Source: Paludibacter sp.
GTDB lineage: Bacteria > Bacteroidota > Bacteroidia > Bacteroidales > Paludibacteraceae
DNA: 64,000 bases
Direction of reading: 5' to 3'
Assembly: GCA_031292575.1 (NCBI GenBank)
Contig: JARLGX010000006.1
Coordinates: 1 to 64,000, forward strand
This document shows positions 36,194 through 45,422 of this stretch, piece by piece (position 1 is the stretch's first letter; the number at the start of each line of letters is the position of its first letter). The translations under genes were made by a program, and so were the position numbers. The notes beneath the pieces are model-generated. The model was not told the origin of the DNA and ran no database searches. It was given only the letters and a program-made list of their open reading frames with translations.

Positions 36194-36319
36194 AAATTAT
36201 TTATAATTAATTAGTTACAATTGACAATTAAAATATTTATCTTTAACATCGCTTGTAAAATTACTATTATTTTGGCTGACAAATATACAATTAATTGTCA
36301 ATTTTCCAATTTTAAATTG
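36194..36319. repeat. Short 7-8 bp periodic AT repeats between hisA and DUF5606 genes
   Basis: TTACAATTGACAATTAAA near 36214-36231 and its near inverse CAATTAATTGTCAATTTTCC near 36288-36307 repeat an AATTGACA-type unit in opposite orientations. They may belong to the same class of short tandem repeats as those at 15.7 kb and 53.8 kb. Confidence 0.4.
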
Positions 36320-37048
36320 TTAGTTTTTTATTATAAACTTACTTAGTTCATCCATTTTAATTCTTCCTTCGTAAATTGCTTTTCCTATAATAACAGCATG
36401 AACATCAGCTTCATGTAGCAATTCAATATCATGAATTGAACCAACTCCTCCGCTCGCAATCAGATATATCTCGGGTTGTTCTTTAAGCATTTTTTTGTAA
36501 AGTTCAATAGCAGGACCTTGCAACATACCATCTTTGCTTATATCGGTGCAAATTACTTTGCTTATACCTTGCTGCATATAATTTTTTACAAAAGGGAATA
36601 AATTCAAATCAGTTGTTTCCAGCCAACCGCCGACAGCTATTTTTTCATCTTTCACATCTGCTCCAAGAATAATTTTCTCTCCACCGAATTGCTTAATCCA
36701 AGAAGAAAAAACATCCGGATTTTTAACTGCTATGCTCCCACCAGTTATCATACTGGCTCCACATTCAAAAGCAATCCGTAAATCTATATCCGATTTCAGT
36801 CCGCCACCAAAATCAACAATTAAATTAGTATGAGAAGTAATTCTTTCAAGCACAATATGATTCACAATATGGTGAGCTTTAGCTCCATCCAAATCTACCA
36901 AATGTAAACGACGAATACCTGAATCTGCAAACATTTTTGCAACTTCCAGCGGGTTTTTATTGTAAATGGTTTTCTGATCATAATTACCTTGCGACAACCG
37001 AACACATTTTCCATCAATCAAATCGATGGCAGGAATAATTTCAATCAC
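36320..37048 (-). CDS. hisA: Phosphoribosylformimino-AICAR ribotide isomerase
   Basis: The 242-residue TIM barrel starts [28 protein letters not shown] (catalytic Asp in PAIDL). It also shows [16 protein letters not shown], the second-half Asp in [14 protein letters not shown] and [12 protein letters not shown]. HisA isomerises ProFAR to PRFAR in histidine synthesis. It is the only his gene in the window, so the his pathway is split in this genome. Confidence 0.97.
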   Translation of the reverse strand: MIEIIPAIDLIDGKCVRLSQGNYDQKTIYNKNPLEVAKMFADSGIRRLHLVDLDGAKAHHIVNHIVLERITSHTNLIVDFGGGLKSDIDLRIAFECGASMITGGSIAVKNPDVFSSWIKQFGGEKIILGADVKDEKIAVGGWLETTDLNLFPFVKNYMQQGISKVICTDISKDGMLQGPAIELYKKMLKEQPEIYLIASGGVGSIHDIELLHEADVHAVIIGKAIYEGRIKMDELSKFIIKN

Positions 37049-37243
37049 TTTTTAGTTTTGATTTATAGTTATTAAATTTCTTTTTTATTACTTTTTAAAA
37101 GATAAACAAAAGTACTGAAAAAGGAAGGAAACAACAAATAGTTTCATTTACACTGAGAATAAATCTAAATCATTTTTATATTTAAAAATCTTCTCATATG
37201 CTAAATAAGTAGTTAGTTTATATTTTTGTTAATGTAAAATGAA

Positions 37244-37251
37244 TATATTTG
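37244..37251 (+). promoter_or_regulatory. -7 promoter element of M50 protease gene
   Basis: TATATTTG matches TAnnTTTG and lies 30 bases before the ATG at 37282. Confidence 0.55.
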
Positions 37252-37281
37252 CACTCATCTTTAAAAAGTTATTGATAAATT

Positions 37282-37926
37282 ATGGGATTAGACTTAGCAG
37301 AAATTTTAAAAATCGCACCAGCAGCAATTATTGGATTAACTGTTCATGAGTTTTCTCATGCTTATGCTGCTTTTAAGCTTGGTGACAATACGGCAAAGAA
37401 TGAAGGCAGATTAACTTTAAACCCCTTAAAACATATAGATTGGTTAGGTTTTTTTCTAATTGTAATTGCTGGATTCGGATGGGCAAAACCTGTAACATTC
37501 AATCCTGACAACCTAAAAAATAAGCACAAAGATGAAATTCTAATATCTATTGCAGGTCCGATAAGCAATTTTTTAATTGCTATATTTTTCTTTTCTATAG
37601 CCCGATTTTTATATTTTATGGATTATTTTCATACATCCGCATTTGGCTTGGGAATTGTTAACCTAATTATTATTTGGGGTGTGATTAATTTCAGTCTATT
37701 TGTTTTTAATTTAATTCCTATACCGCCTTTGGATGGGTCTCATGTTTATCTTGCTTTTTTAAAGGATATTAACCCTAAATTAATGATGAATATGTATAAA
37801 TGGGGCACACTATTTTTGTTAATAATTATAATTGCTGAGAGTAAATTCAATATAAATATTTTGCATATTTCTGATTTTGTAAACGGGCTCACCTCATTTT
37901 TTATTAAATTAATGGCATTTCATTAA
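37282..37926 (+). CDS. Site-2 protease family membrane metalloprotease (M50)
   Basis: The 214-residue membrane protein has the zinc motif HEFSHA (about residue 23) in the first membrane segment, NPLKHIDWLG, and the third ligand region NLIPIPPLDGSHV (about 147, NPxPPLDG-like). There are four to five hydrophobic segments and no PDZ domain. This is the short Rip/YwhC-like branch of M50 intramembrane proteases; substrates are unknown. The gene is flanked by a promoter and a bidirectional terminator. Confidence 0.92.
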   Translation: MGLDLAEILKIAPAAIIGLTVHEFSHAYAAFKLGDNTAKNEGRLTLNPLKHIDWLGFFLIVIAGFGWAKPVTFNPDNLKNKHKDEILISIAGPISNFLIAIFFFSIARFLYFMDYFHTSAFGLGIVNLIIIWGVINFSLFVFNLIPIPPLDGSHVYLAFLKDINPKLMMNMYKWGTLFLLIIIIAESKFNINILHISDFVNGLTSFFIKLMAFH

Positions 37927-37971
37927 ATAATAAAACGTTTCCTTTTAATAAAATTGATTCTATAGTAAACT

Positions 37972-38008
37972 AAAAAAGACAGATTTTGCTTCAAAATCTG
38001 TCTTTTTT
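37972..38008. terminator. Bidirectional terminator between M50 and cupin genes
   Basis: A 17-bp perfect stem (AAAAAAGACAGATTTTG and its complement) with a CTT loop lies between convergent genes. Confidence 0.9.
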
Positions 38009-38029
38009 AGTTATGTTTTTTTATATCTA

Positions 38030-38365
38030 TCACAAAAAATCTTCACGAACAGGGCTAAAAGTATCAATTAAAATACCATCTTCAAGACATTTAACCCCAT
38101 GAATAACATTCGGCTCCATGTAAAGTCCATCTCCTGCTTTTACTGTTTTTGTGTTTTCACCTATTTGAAATTCAAAAACTCCACTTACAACGTAACTACA
38201 TTGACTGTGAATATGCGAGTGCGCATAACCAATTCCTCCAGCTTTGAATTCAATTTTCACCATCATGATTTGGTCATCATACCCTAATATCTGGCGGCGC
38301 ATCCCATCATTTACCAAAAACCAATCTTCCGTGTTAGTTAAGACAAAATTTTTACTATTTAGCAT
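38030..38365 (-). CDS. Small cupin domain protein
   Basis: The 111-residue single-domain cupin carries the first metal motif in YAHSHIHSQCSYVVSGVFEF and the second in GDGLYMEPNVIHGV. Proteins of this form are often KdgF-like (uronate ring-opening) or sensors of small carbohydrates. The signature is compatible with KdgF, but no pectin or alginate gene is near, so only the cupin fold is claimed. It follows the PurF-like gene by 21 bp and may be co-transcribed. Confidence 0.82.
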   Translation of the reverse strand: MLNSKNFVLTNTEDWFLVNDGMRRQILGYDDQIMMVKIEFKAGGIGYAHSHIHSQCSYVVSGVFEFQIGENTKTVKAGDGLYMEPNVIHGVKCLEDGILIDTFSPVREDFL

Positions 38366-38386
38366 TTTAAATTGTTATTTTATAAA

Positions 38387-40186
38387 TTAATTTTGATCCC
38401 TTCCTTCGTAAAAATTTATAAAAGCTTGATTTACTAATCGATTACCACCCGGAGTAGGATAATTTCCTGAGAAATACCAATCGCCAGAATGATTTGGACA
38501 TGCTTTGTGCAAGCCTTCTATGGTTTGATAAACCAATTCCACTGGGCAATCTACTTCTGAAGGTGTTAGCATTTTGGCAATCATATTTGAAACTTGATCT
38601 TGAGTAAAAGGTTCATAAATTTCTGTAACATAATTAATTATTTGTTCTTTTGGCAATTTCTCCTGCGCTTTAGATTTACGATAAACTTCATCAATTATGT
38701 TCTGTTTACCGGTTTCTTTCAATAATTCTATAGCAGCCCTGAATGCACAAAACTCATTCATACTTGCCATATCTATGCCATAATAATCCGGATAACGAAC
38801 TTGAGGTGACGATGAAACGATAACAATTTTTTTTGGTTCTAATCTGTTCAAAATCTTTAAAATACTTTGTTTCAAGGTTGTACCACGCACAATTGAATCA
38901 TCAATGGCAACCAGATTATCTACTTTACCACGTCGGATTGAACCGTAGGTTATATCATAAACGTGAGTTGCTAAGTCATCCCTTTCGTTATTATTCGAAA
39001 TAAATGTTCGTAATTTAATATCCTTAATTAGCACTTTTTCTACTCGTATGTGTTCATGCGTTGCAGCTTTTATTCCATCTTTCATGCCGTAAAAAGCAAC
39101 TTCAGCAGTATTTGGAATGAATGAAAAAACAGTGTTTTCCATATCATTATCAATTGCTTTCAAAATTGGAGCAGTCAGCGACTCACCCAGCTTTTTTCTT
39201 TCGCGATATATATCTAAATCGCTACCTCTCGAAAAATAAATTCGCTCGAAAGAACAAGGTGCAATTTCAGCTGCCGCAGGACGGATTGTTTCAAAACGGA
39301 AAGTACCGTCTTTTTTTATGATTATTGCTTCACCTGGTTTTAATTCATGTACATCTTCTTCTTTTACATTCATAGCTGTTTGAATTACCGGACGCTCCGA
39401 TGCAACGACAATTGCTTCGCCATCAGCGTAATAAAAAGCAGTTCGAATACCTTTAGGATCGCGAAACACAAATGAGTCACCATGCCCTAACATACCACAA
39501 ATCACATAACCTCCATCCCAATTTTTTTCAGATTTGCGAATAAAAGATGCAATATCCAAATTCTCTTCAATTTTTTTTGTAATAATTAAATCATTGGAAT
39601 AACGCATTTTAATTTTATCGTACTCTTTTTGGACTTCTTGATCAAGCTGAAAACCAAGAGATTCCAACATTAAGAAAGTGTCTCCCTTATCACGCGGATG
39701 TTGTCCTTTAAGTGTTAAGTGATCAAATAATTCATCAACGTTGGTAAGATTAAAATTACCGGCAAGTAGCATGGTTCTGTTTTTCCAGTTATGACGTCTC
39801 AGAAAAGGATGAATATAGGATAATCCGCTTTTCCCGGTTGTGCTATATCGTAAGTGTCCTAAGTAAAGCTCACCTGCAAAAGAAAAATCTTCTTTACATT
39901 TTATTGAGTTTGTAAATTCTTGATTTACAACGGTTGACATATTAGCGTGAATTTTGGCAAATATATCCTGAATTGCATTTTTCCCTTCAATTCTTTCACG
40001 CCAAATATATTCTTCACCCGGCGGCATATCAAGTTTTACAGTAGCTAAACCGGCACCTTCCTGTCCACGGTTGTGTTGTTTTTCCATGAGCAAGTACATT
40101 TTTTGCAAACCATATTGCCATGTTCCGTATTTCTCTTGATAATAATCCAACGGCTTTAAAAGCCTGATCATTGCAATTCCACACAT
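38387..40186 (-). CDS. Long amidophosphoribosyltransferase-like protein (PurF paralogue)
   Basis: The 599-residue protein starts MCGIAMIRLLKPLDYYQEKYG: Cys2 is the class II glutaminase nucleophile. HNRGQEGAGLATVKL and LGHLRYSTTG follow, and the phosphoribosyltransferase domain has a canonical PRPP loop, VAIDDSIVRGTTLKQS (about residue 430). It is about 100 residues longer than typical PurF, with an insert in the glutaminase half and a C-terminal extension. It may make phosphoribosylamine for purine synthesis or be a specialised paralogue; it lies next to glmS, another class II amidotransferase. Confidence 0.85.
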   Translation of the reverse strand: MCGIAMIRLLKPLDYYQEKYGTWQYGLQKMYLLMEKQHNRGQEGAGLATVKLDMPPGEEYIWRERIEGKNAIQDIFAKIHANMSTVVNQEFTNSIKCKEDFSFAGELYLGHLRYSTTGKSGLSYIHPFLRRHNWKNRTMLLAGNFNLTNVDELFDHLTLKGQHPRDKGDTFLMLESLGFQLDQEVQKEYDKIKMRYSNDLIITKKIEENLDIASFIRKSEKNWDGGYVICGMLGHGDSFVFRDPKGIRTAFYYADGEAIVVASERPVIQTAMNVKEEDVHELKPGEAIIIKKDGTFRFETIRPAAAEIAPCSFERIYFSRGSDLDIYRERKKLGESLTAPILKAIDNDMENTVFSFIPNTAEVAFYGMKDGIKAATHEHIRVEKVLIKDIKLRTFISNNNERDDLATHVYDITYGSIRRGKVDNLVAIDDSIVRGTTLKQSILKILNRLEPKKIVIVSSSPQVRYPDYYGIDMASMNEFCAFRAAIELLKETGKQNIIDEVYRKSKAQEKLPKEQIINYVTEIYEPFTQDQVSNMIAKMLTPSEVDCPVELVYQTIEGLHKACPNHSGDWYFSGNYPTPGGNRLVNQAFINFYEGRDQN

Positions 40187-40267
40187 ATCTTATAATATTG
40201 AATAGTAAAAATTATTAAACTGAAATTATTGATTTTGCAAAAAAATTCACACGTAACTGTATAACAA

Positions 40268-40300
40268 ATAAAAAACCCCAACGTTTTACGCAGGGGTTAT
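40268..40300 (-). terminator. Terminator of glmS
   Basis: On the - strand AACCCC and GGGGTT arms are followed by a TTTTTT run directly after the glmS stop codon. Confidence 0.75.
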
Positions 40301-40307
40301 TTTTACA

Positions 40308-42149
40308 TTATTCTACAGTTACTGATTTAGCCAAATTACGCGGTTGGTCAACGTCACAACCCTTAACAACAGCTATATGATAAGCCAGCAATTGCAATGG
40401 AATGGCGGCCAATAAAGGCACCAAACACTCAACAGTATCTGGAATGCTAATTGTATAATCCGACAAATTACTTACTACTACATCACCTTCGGTAACAATT
40501 GAAATAATTTTTCCTTTACGAGCTTTTATTTCCTGAATATTACTAACTACTTTTTCATACATACCAGCACTTGGAGCAATAACTACCACAGGCATTTCCT
40601 GACTAATCAATGCAATAGGTCCATGTTTCATTTCTGCAGCGGGGTAACCTTCGGCATGGATATATGAAATTTCTTTCAGTTTCAAGGCACCTTCCAGAGC
40701 TACAGGGAAGTTATAGCCACGACCTAAATAAATGAAGTTCTGTGCATACGTGAAAGTTTTTGAAAATTCAGCAATTACAGTGTCCTGTTTCAAAATACTT
40801 TTAATTTTTTCAGGAATTCTGGCTAATTCATACACTATTTTCAGGTAATCTTCTTCAGGAAGAGTACCTTTTTCTTTCCCAATCATCATTGCCAACATCG
40901 TCAGAACAGTAACCTGAGCTGTAAACGCTTTTGTTGAAGCAACACCAATTTCGGGTCCGGCATGCGTGTAACAGCCTGAATGAGTGTTACGTGGGATAGA
41001 CGAACCAACCACATTACAAATGCCAAAAATAAAGGCACCTTTCGATTTTGCTAATTCCACGGCAGCCAGTGTATCGGCTGTTTCACCAGATTGTGAAATC
41101 GCAATAACAATATCATCCTGGTTAATTACTGGTTTACGATATCGAAACTCCGATGAATATTCTACCTCTACCGGAATGCGGGCAAATTCTTCAATAGCAT
41201 ATTTCCCAATCAAACCAGCATGCCACGAAGTACCACAAGCTGTAATGATAATGCGTTTTGCTTTTAAAAACTTTTCTTTATTATCGATAAAACCGGCAAG
41301 TGTAATATGATTTTCATCAATATTAACACGACCTCGCATACTGTCGCTCAATGTTTTTGGTTGTTCAAAAATTTCTTTTATCATGAAATGAGGAAATCCA
41401 CCTTTCTCTAACTGACTCAAGGTCATTTCGAGTTTTTTAATCTCAGGTGTTTTTTCAACGTTACCTATTGTTTTAATTTTCAACTGCTTGCCACGTTGGA
41501 GAGTTACAACTTCCTCTTCACCTATATAAACTACCTGATCGGTAAATTCAACAATAGGTGTAGCATCTGAAGCTAAAAAGAACTCATCCTCCCCAATACC
41601 AACAACTAAAGGACTACCTTTACGGGCAGCTACTATTATATCAGGATGGCCTTTTTCGATAATTGCGATGGCATAAGCACCAACTACCTGATTAAGTGCT
41701 AACTGTACAGCAGTTGTCAAATCAACATTATTTGATTTTTTTATGTATTCAATCAACTGAACCAAAACTTCGGTATCTGTTTGACTTGAAAATGTAAATC
41801 CATGTTTTTTCAGACCCTCTTTAAGAATGGCATAATTTTCAATAATACCATTGTGAATCATTGCCAATTCTTCTGATTGAGAATAATGTGGGTGAGCATT
41901 CACCTGATTAGGTTCACCATGAGTTGCCCAACGTGTGTGTGCAATACCAATTGTTCCTTCAATATCCTTTTGTTCTGCAAACTGAATTAAGTCAGAAACT
42001 TTCCCTTTTGCTTTATAAACATTTAATTTGTCGCCATGAATTAACGCAATCCCAGCACTGTCATATCCTCTATATTCAAGTCGTTGAAGACCTTTTATAA
42101 GAATGGGATAAGCTTGTTTGTTACCAATATAACCTACAATTCCACACAT
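40308..42149 (-). CDS. glmS: Glutamine--fructose-6-phosphate aminotransferase (isomerizing)
   Basis: The 613-residue enzyme has the N-terminal glutaminase (MCGIVGYIGNKQAYP, Cys2 nucleophile; YRGYDSAGIA; HTRWATHGEPN) and two SIS domains (TACGTSWHAGLIGKY, ISQSGETADTLAA, YLGRGYNFPVALEGALKLKEI). It ends DQPRNLAKSVTVE as the family does. It makes glucosamine 6-phosphate for peptidoglycan and lipopolysaccharide. A glmS ribozyme is not visible upstream: the 130-bp gap to dapL is short and unstructured. Confidence 0.98.
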   Translation of the reverse strand: MCGIVGYIGNKQAYPILIKGLQRLEYRGYDSAGIALIHGDKLNVYKAKGKVSDLIQFAEQKDIEGTIGIAHTRWATHGEPNQVNAHPHYSQSEELAMIHNGIIENYAILKEGLKKHGFTFSSQTDTEVLVQLIEYIKKSNNVDLTTAVQLALNQVVGAYAIAIIEKGHPDIIVAARKGSPLVVGIGEDEFFLASDATPIVEFTDQVVYIGEEEVVTLQRGKQLKIKTIGNVEKTPEIKKLEMTLSQLEKGGFPHFMIKEIFEQPKTLSDSMRGRVNIDENHITLAGFIDNKEKFLKAKRIIITACGTSWHAGLIGKYAIEEFARIPVEVEYSSEFRYRKPVINQDDIVIAISQSGETADTLAAVELAKSKGAFIFGICNVVGSSIPRNTHSGCYTHAGPEIGVASTKAFTAQVTVLTMLAMMIGKEKGTLPEEDYLKIVYELARIPEKIKSILKQDTVIAEFSKTFTYAQNFIYLGRGYNFPVALEGALKLKEISYIHAEGYPAAEMKHGPIALISQEMPVVVIAPSAGMYEKVVSNIQEIKARKGKIISIVTEGDVVVSNLSDYTISIPDTVECLVPLLAAIPLQLLAYHIAVVKGCDVDQPRNLAKSVTVE

Positions 42150-42280
42150 ATTCTTTGTTTGTTAAACTCCAAAAATACCAAATTATATTTTGAAGTGGTT
42201 TGATTATTTTGAGTTGTTATAAATTTGATTTAAATAATATCAAAACGGATATTAACAAAATGTTGTTCAATTTAATTTCT

Positions 42281-43507
42281 TTAAATTCCTTTTCTTAACC
42301 GTTCTAAAGCGAGCAAAGTATCCTCTCTGCTGCTAAAACCTGTAAATCTCATATACCCTTCGCCTGATGATCCAAAAACTACGCCAGGAGTTCCAATTAT
42401 ATGATTCTCATATAACAATTGATGAAAAAATTTCCAGGACGATTGATTATATGCTGTTTTGAACCAAACATAAGGTGAACTTATTCCTCCATATACGTCA
42501 AATCCGATGGATAATAATTCAGTTCTGATTAAAGAAGCATTTGTCAAATAATAGTTTACAAGTTCTTGCGTTTCGGCTTTTCCTTTTCTTGAATATATTG
42601 CTTCAGCACCACGTTGTACAATATATGAAACACCATTTGTATAATTTGCATTCCTACGGCTCCAAAGTTTAATTAATGGCACTTCTTCTCCATATTTTGT
42701 ATAGACCAGCAATTCTTGTGGAAAAACGGAATAACCACAACGTAATCCTGTAAAGCCAGCAGTTTTTGAATAACTCCGAATTTCTATTGCAACTTTTTTT
42801 GCACCCTTAATTTCATAAATACTTCGGGGTACATCTGGCTCATTTACATAAGCCTGATAGGCTGCATCATACACGATAATACTTTGATGTTCAATAGCAT
42901 AATCAACCCAACGTTTCAACTCAACTTTATTCATTACAGTTCCGGTTGGATTATTTGGATTGCATAAATAAATAACATCCACCTTTTCTGAAGGTAATTC
43001 TGGTGTAAATCCCGTTTCTTCCGAACAACGTAAATATACCACGTTGCTCCATTTCTGATCATCATTCAGTACGCCTGCGCGACCGCTCATAATCGTTGCA
43101 TTTTCATACACCGGGTAAACCGGATCCGCAATAGCAATGATATTATCACGGCCTAAAACATGTCCGATATTTCCAATATCCGATTTAGCTCCATCGTTAA
43201 CAAAAATGCTCTCTTTGTCGAGAAAAACCCCGATTGATCGATACTCTTTTAAAATTTTTTCAATGAGAAAATCATAGCCTTGTGGTGGACTATAACCTCT
43301 AAACGTCTCAACTTTAGACATTTCGTCAATAGCTTTGTGCATAGCTTGAACCACTTCATTGGGTAATGGACGAGACACATCACCTACTCCTAAACGAATG
43401 ATTTTAGCATTGGGATGTAATACTTTGAAGGCGTTAACTTGCTTCTCTATTTCATCAAAAACATAGATTTCGGGAGTTTTTAAATAGTTCTCGTTCGCTA
43501 ATGCCAT
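42281..43507 (-). CDS. dapL: LL-diaminopimelate aminotransferase
   Basis: The 408-residue class I/II aminotransferase starts at MALANENYLKTPEIYVFDEI; an upstream ATG (43561) would add residues without homology. Key blocks are RLGVGDVSRPLP, FRGYSPPQGYDFL, YLCNPNNPTGTV, the PLP lysine in SYSKTAGFTGLRCGYSV (about residue 251) and RFTGFSSREDT. DapL converts tetrahydrodipicolinate directly to LL-diaminopimelate for lysine and peptidoglycan, bypassing the succinylase route. It is followed by glmS, another cell-wall precursor gene. Confidence 0.96.
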   Translation of the reverse strand: MALANENYLKTPEIYVFDEIEKQVNAFKVLHPNAKIIRLGVGDVSRPLPNEVVQAMHKAIDEMSKVETFRGYSPPQGYDFLIEKILKEYRSIGVFLDKESIFVNDGAKSDIGNIGHVLGRDNIIAIADPVYPVYENATIMSGRAGVLNDDQKWSNVVYLRCSEETGFTPELPSEKVDVIYLCNPNNPTGTVMNKVELKRWVDYAIEHQSIIVYDAAYQAYVNEPDVPRSIYEIKGAKKVAIEIRSYSKTAGFTGLRCGYSVFPQELLVYTKYGEEVPLIKLWSRRNANYTNGVSYIVQRGAEAIYSRKGKAETQELVNYYLTNASLIRTELLSIGFDVYGGISSPYVWFKTAYNQSSWKFFHQLLYENHIIGTPGVVFGSSGEGYMRFTGFSSREDTLLALERLRKGI

Positions 43508-43735
43508 TCTGAGAAAAGTTAATATAAATGAGGTTGAAAAGCTTTCAGAAATAAAATGCAAAATTGCGCTTTTTTTTCCATTAATAAAAATATTTTAATC
43601 AAAAAGATTTAAATAATAATAGATTTTGAAACTTTGATTTTAAAAATACAATTACAATTATTTAAACTTAAACTATAAATTTTTTTATACAAAAGTGATT
43701 GATTTGCAATAATTTATTTGAATATTTTATTCATT

Positions 43736-44737
43736 TTAAATATCATTGGTCATATTTATAATTGTTCTTCCTTTCAATTTTCCTTCCAATATTAAATCTA
43801 TTCTGGATTTTAATTCATTAAGTGAGATTTCAGAATAAATATCAAACAAGTTATCTGGCTTCCATTCTTTTGCCAATTTTTCCCAAAGTGACTGACGAAG
43901 AGCTAATGGATAATTTTGAGCGGAAATACCAATCAATGAAATTCCACGAAGAATAAAGGGAAAAACAGTCATGTTCAATTCGGTAGATGAAACACTTCCA
44001 CAAGTTGTAACTGCACCTAATGGGTTAAGAGTTTTAAGAATATTTTCCAAAATAGGGCCTCCAACAGTATCAATTGCTCCAGCATATTTTGCTGAGAGCA
44101 TTGGTCTTTTATCTTCATTTTGAAATTCTTCTCTTGAAATTATTTCATGAGCACCAAGATGTCTTAGAAATTCATATTCCGACTCCTTACCAGAAACTGC
44201 AACAGTCTGATAGCCAAGCATTGAAAGCAACATTAAAGCAACAGACCCGACCCCACCGGTTGCACCTGTAACTATTATTTTCCCATCAGCAGGTTTAACA
44301 AGATCGTGTAAACGCAATAAAGAAATACCAGCAGTAAAACCCGCAGTTCCTATTATCATTGACTCTTTTAATGTTAGACCAACAGGGAGTTTAATCACCC
44401 ATTCAGCTGGAACACGAATATATTGACCAAAACCTCCCGAAGTGTTCATCCCTAAATCATAACCAGTTACAATTACTTCATCTCCAATTTTATATGCAGC
44501 ATTTTCGGAAAATTCAACAACTCCTGCCGCATCGATACCTGGTGTGTGAGGATATTTTTTAGTAACACCTTTGTTTCCAGTGGCCGAGAGTGCATCTTTG
44601 TAATTGATTGATGAATAATGAACTCTTATTAGTATGTCACCAACAGGCAGATTGTTTGTAGTTAAAGTTTGAATGGTTTGGGTGAACTTACCATTAAGTT
44701 CTTCTACTACAAATGCATTGTATGTAATGTTTCTCAT
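43736..44737 (-). CDS. YhdH/AcuI-type NADPH-dependent reductase
   Basis: The 333-residue medium-chain dehydrogenase/reductase starts at MRNITYNAFVVEE; the longer frame to 44779 runs into a terminator hairpin. It has SINYKDALSATGNKGVTKKYP (zinc-free family hallmark), PGIDAAGVV, the NADP-binding GATGGVGSVALMLL and DTVGGPILENIL. Relatives are acryloyl-CoA reductases (AcuI) and YhdH quinone reductases. The acrylyl-CoA role is inferred from the family; no propionate-pathway gene is adjacent. The gene stands alone. Confidence 0.88.
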   Translation of the reverse strand: MRNITYNAFVVEELNGKFTQTIQTLTTNNLPVGDILIRVHYSSINYKDALSATGNKGVTKKYPHTPGIDAAGVVEFSENAAYKIGDEVIVTGYDLGMNTSGGFGQYIRVPAEWVIKLPVGLTLKESMIIGTAGFTAGISLLRLHDLVKPADGKIIVTGATGGVGSVALMLLSMLGYQTVAVSGKESEYEFLRHLGAHEIISREEFQNEDKRPMLSAKYAGAIDTVGGPILENILKTLNPLGAVTTCGSVSSTELNMTVFPFILRGISLIGISAQNYPLALRQSLWEKLAKEWKPDNLFDIYSEISLNELKSRIDLILEGKLKGRTIINMTNDI

Positions 44738-44762
44738 ATTTATTAAAAATTCAGAGTATAAA

Positions 44763-44794
44763 CAAAAACGTTGAAGCAAAAAACTTCAACGTTT
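44763..44794 (-). terminator. Terminator of bactofilin gene
   Basis: AAACGTTGAAG and CTTCAACGTTT form an 11-bp stem followed by TTTGTTT on the - strand, between the bactofilin and YhdH-like genes. Confidence 0.8.
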
Positions 44795-44832
44795 ATATGA
44801 AAAATTATTAAAAAAATTATCAGTACAAATTT

Positions 44833-45204
44833 TTATTCTACTGTTGGCGAACTTACCGAATCATCTTTCATTGAACATGTTCCATTGAAGACTGCATTTG
44901 GTTCAACCATTAAAATTTTTGTTTTTACTTCTCCTTTAATTACAGCAGAACTTCTCAAAGACAATGTTTCAGTTACCACAATGTCTCCTTCAACTGTACC
45001 AATTATTTCTGCATTTACGCAAGAAATTGAGCCTTTTAAAAATCCTTTCTGTCCAATAACTACTTTCCCGTTACAAGTTATCATTCCTTCTACTTCACCA
45101 TCAATTCGGAAATCACTATCGGCAAATATTTTTCCAACAATCTTACTACCATTGGTCAGCGCATTATACATCGCACCGGTATTTACTACTACTTCTTTAG
45201 CCAT
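44833..45204 (-). CDS. Bactofilin
   Basis: The 123-residue protein is a DUF583/bactofilin: after a short N-terminal tail (TGAMYNALTNGSKIVGKI) it has the repeated right-handed beta-helix pattern FRIDGEVEGMITCNGKVVIGQKG, ISCVNAEIIGTVEGDI and LRSSAVIKGEV. Bactofilins polymerise without nucleotide and scaffold cell-shape and peptidoglycan enzymes at the membrane. No M23 peptidase is adjacent, which is the common partner elsewhere. Confidence 0.94.
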   Translation of the reverse strand: MAKEVVVNTGAMYNALTNGSKIVGKIFADSDFRIDGEVEGMITCNGKVVIGQKGFLKGSISCVNAEIIGTVEGDIVVTETLSLRSSAVIKGEVKTKILMVEPNAVFNGTCSMKDDSVSSPTVE

Positions 45205-45223
45205 GACTTTATGTTAACATTAA

Positions 45224-45241
45224 TTTGAACGTTCAAAATTA
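45224..45241 (-). promoter_or_regulatory. Bactofilin promoter with overlapping palindrome
   Basis: On the - strand TAATTTTG (45241-45234) fits the -7 consensus and lies 30 bases before the start codon. It overlaps a perfect 14-bp palindrome TTTGAACGTTCAAA (45224-45237), a possible operator. Confidence 0.5.
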
Positions 45242-45422
45242 CGATTTTCTTTCTGAATAAAAAAACAATAAATTAAAAATGTTGGAGTTTGCTCATAACA
45301 AAGAATAAAATTGAAATTATAACGTTAGAAATTACCAATAGATTCATATTGCAATGTGAAAAAAATCAATTACTTTTGTTTTGATATTTAAATAAAAAAG
45401 TACATTTTACCATAATTCAGCT

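Noticed and set aside
42150-42280. glmS ribozyme upstream of glmS
   Set aside because: The gap is short and AT-rich and has none of the ribozyme core elements.
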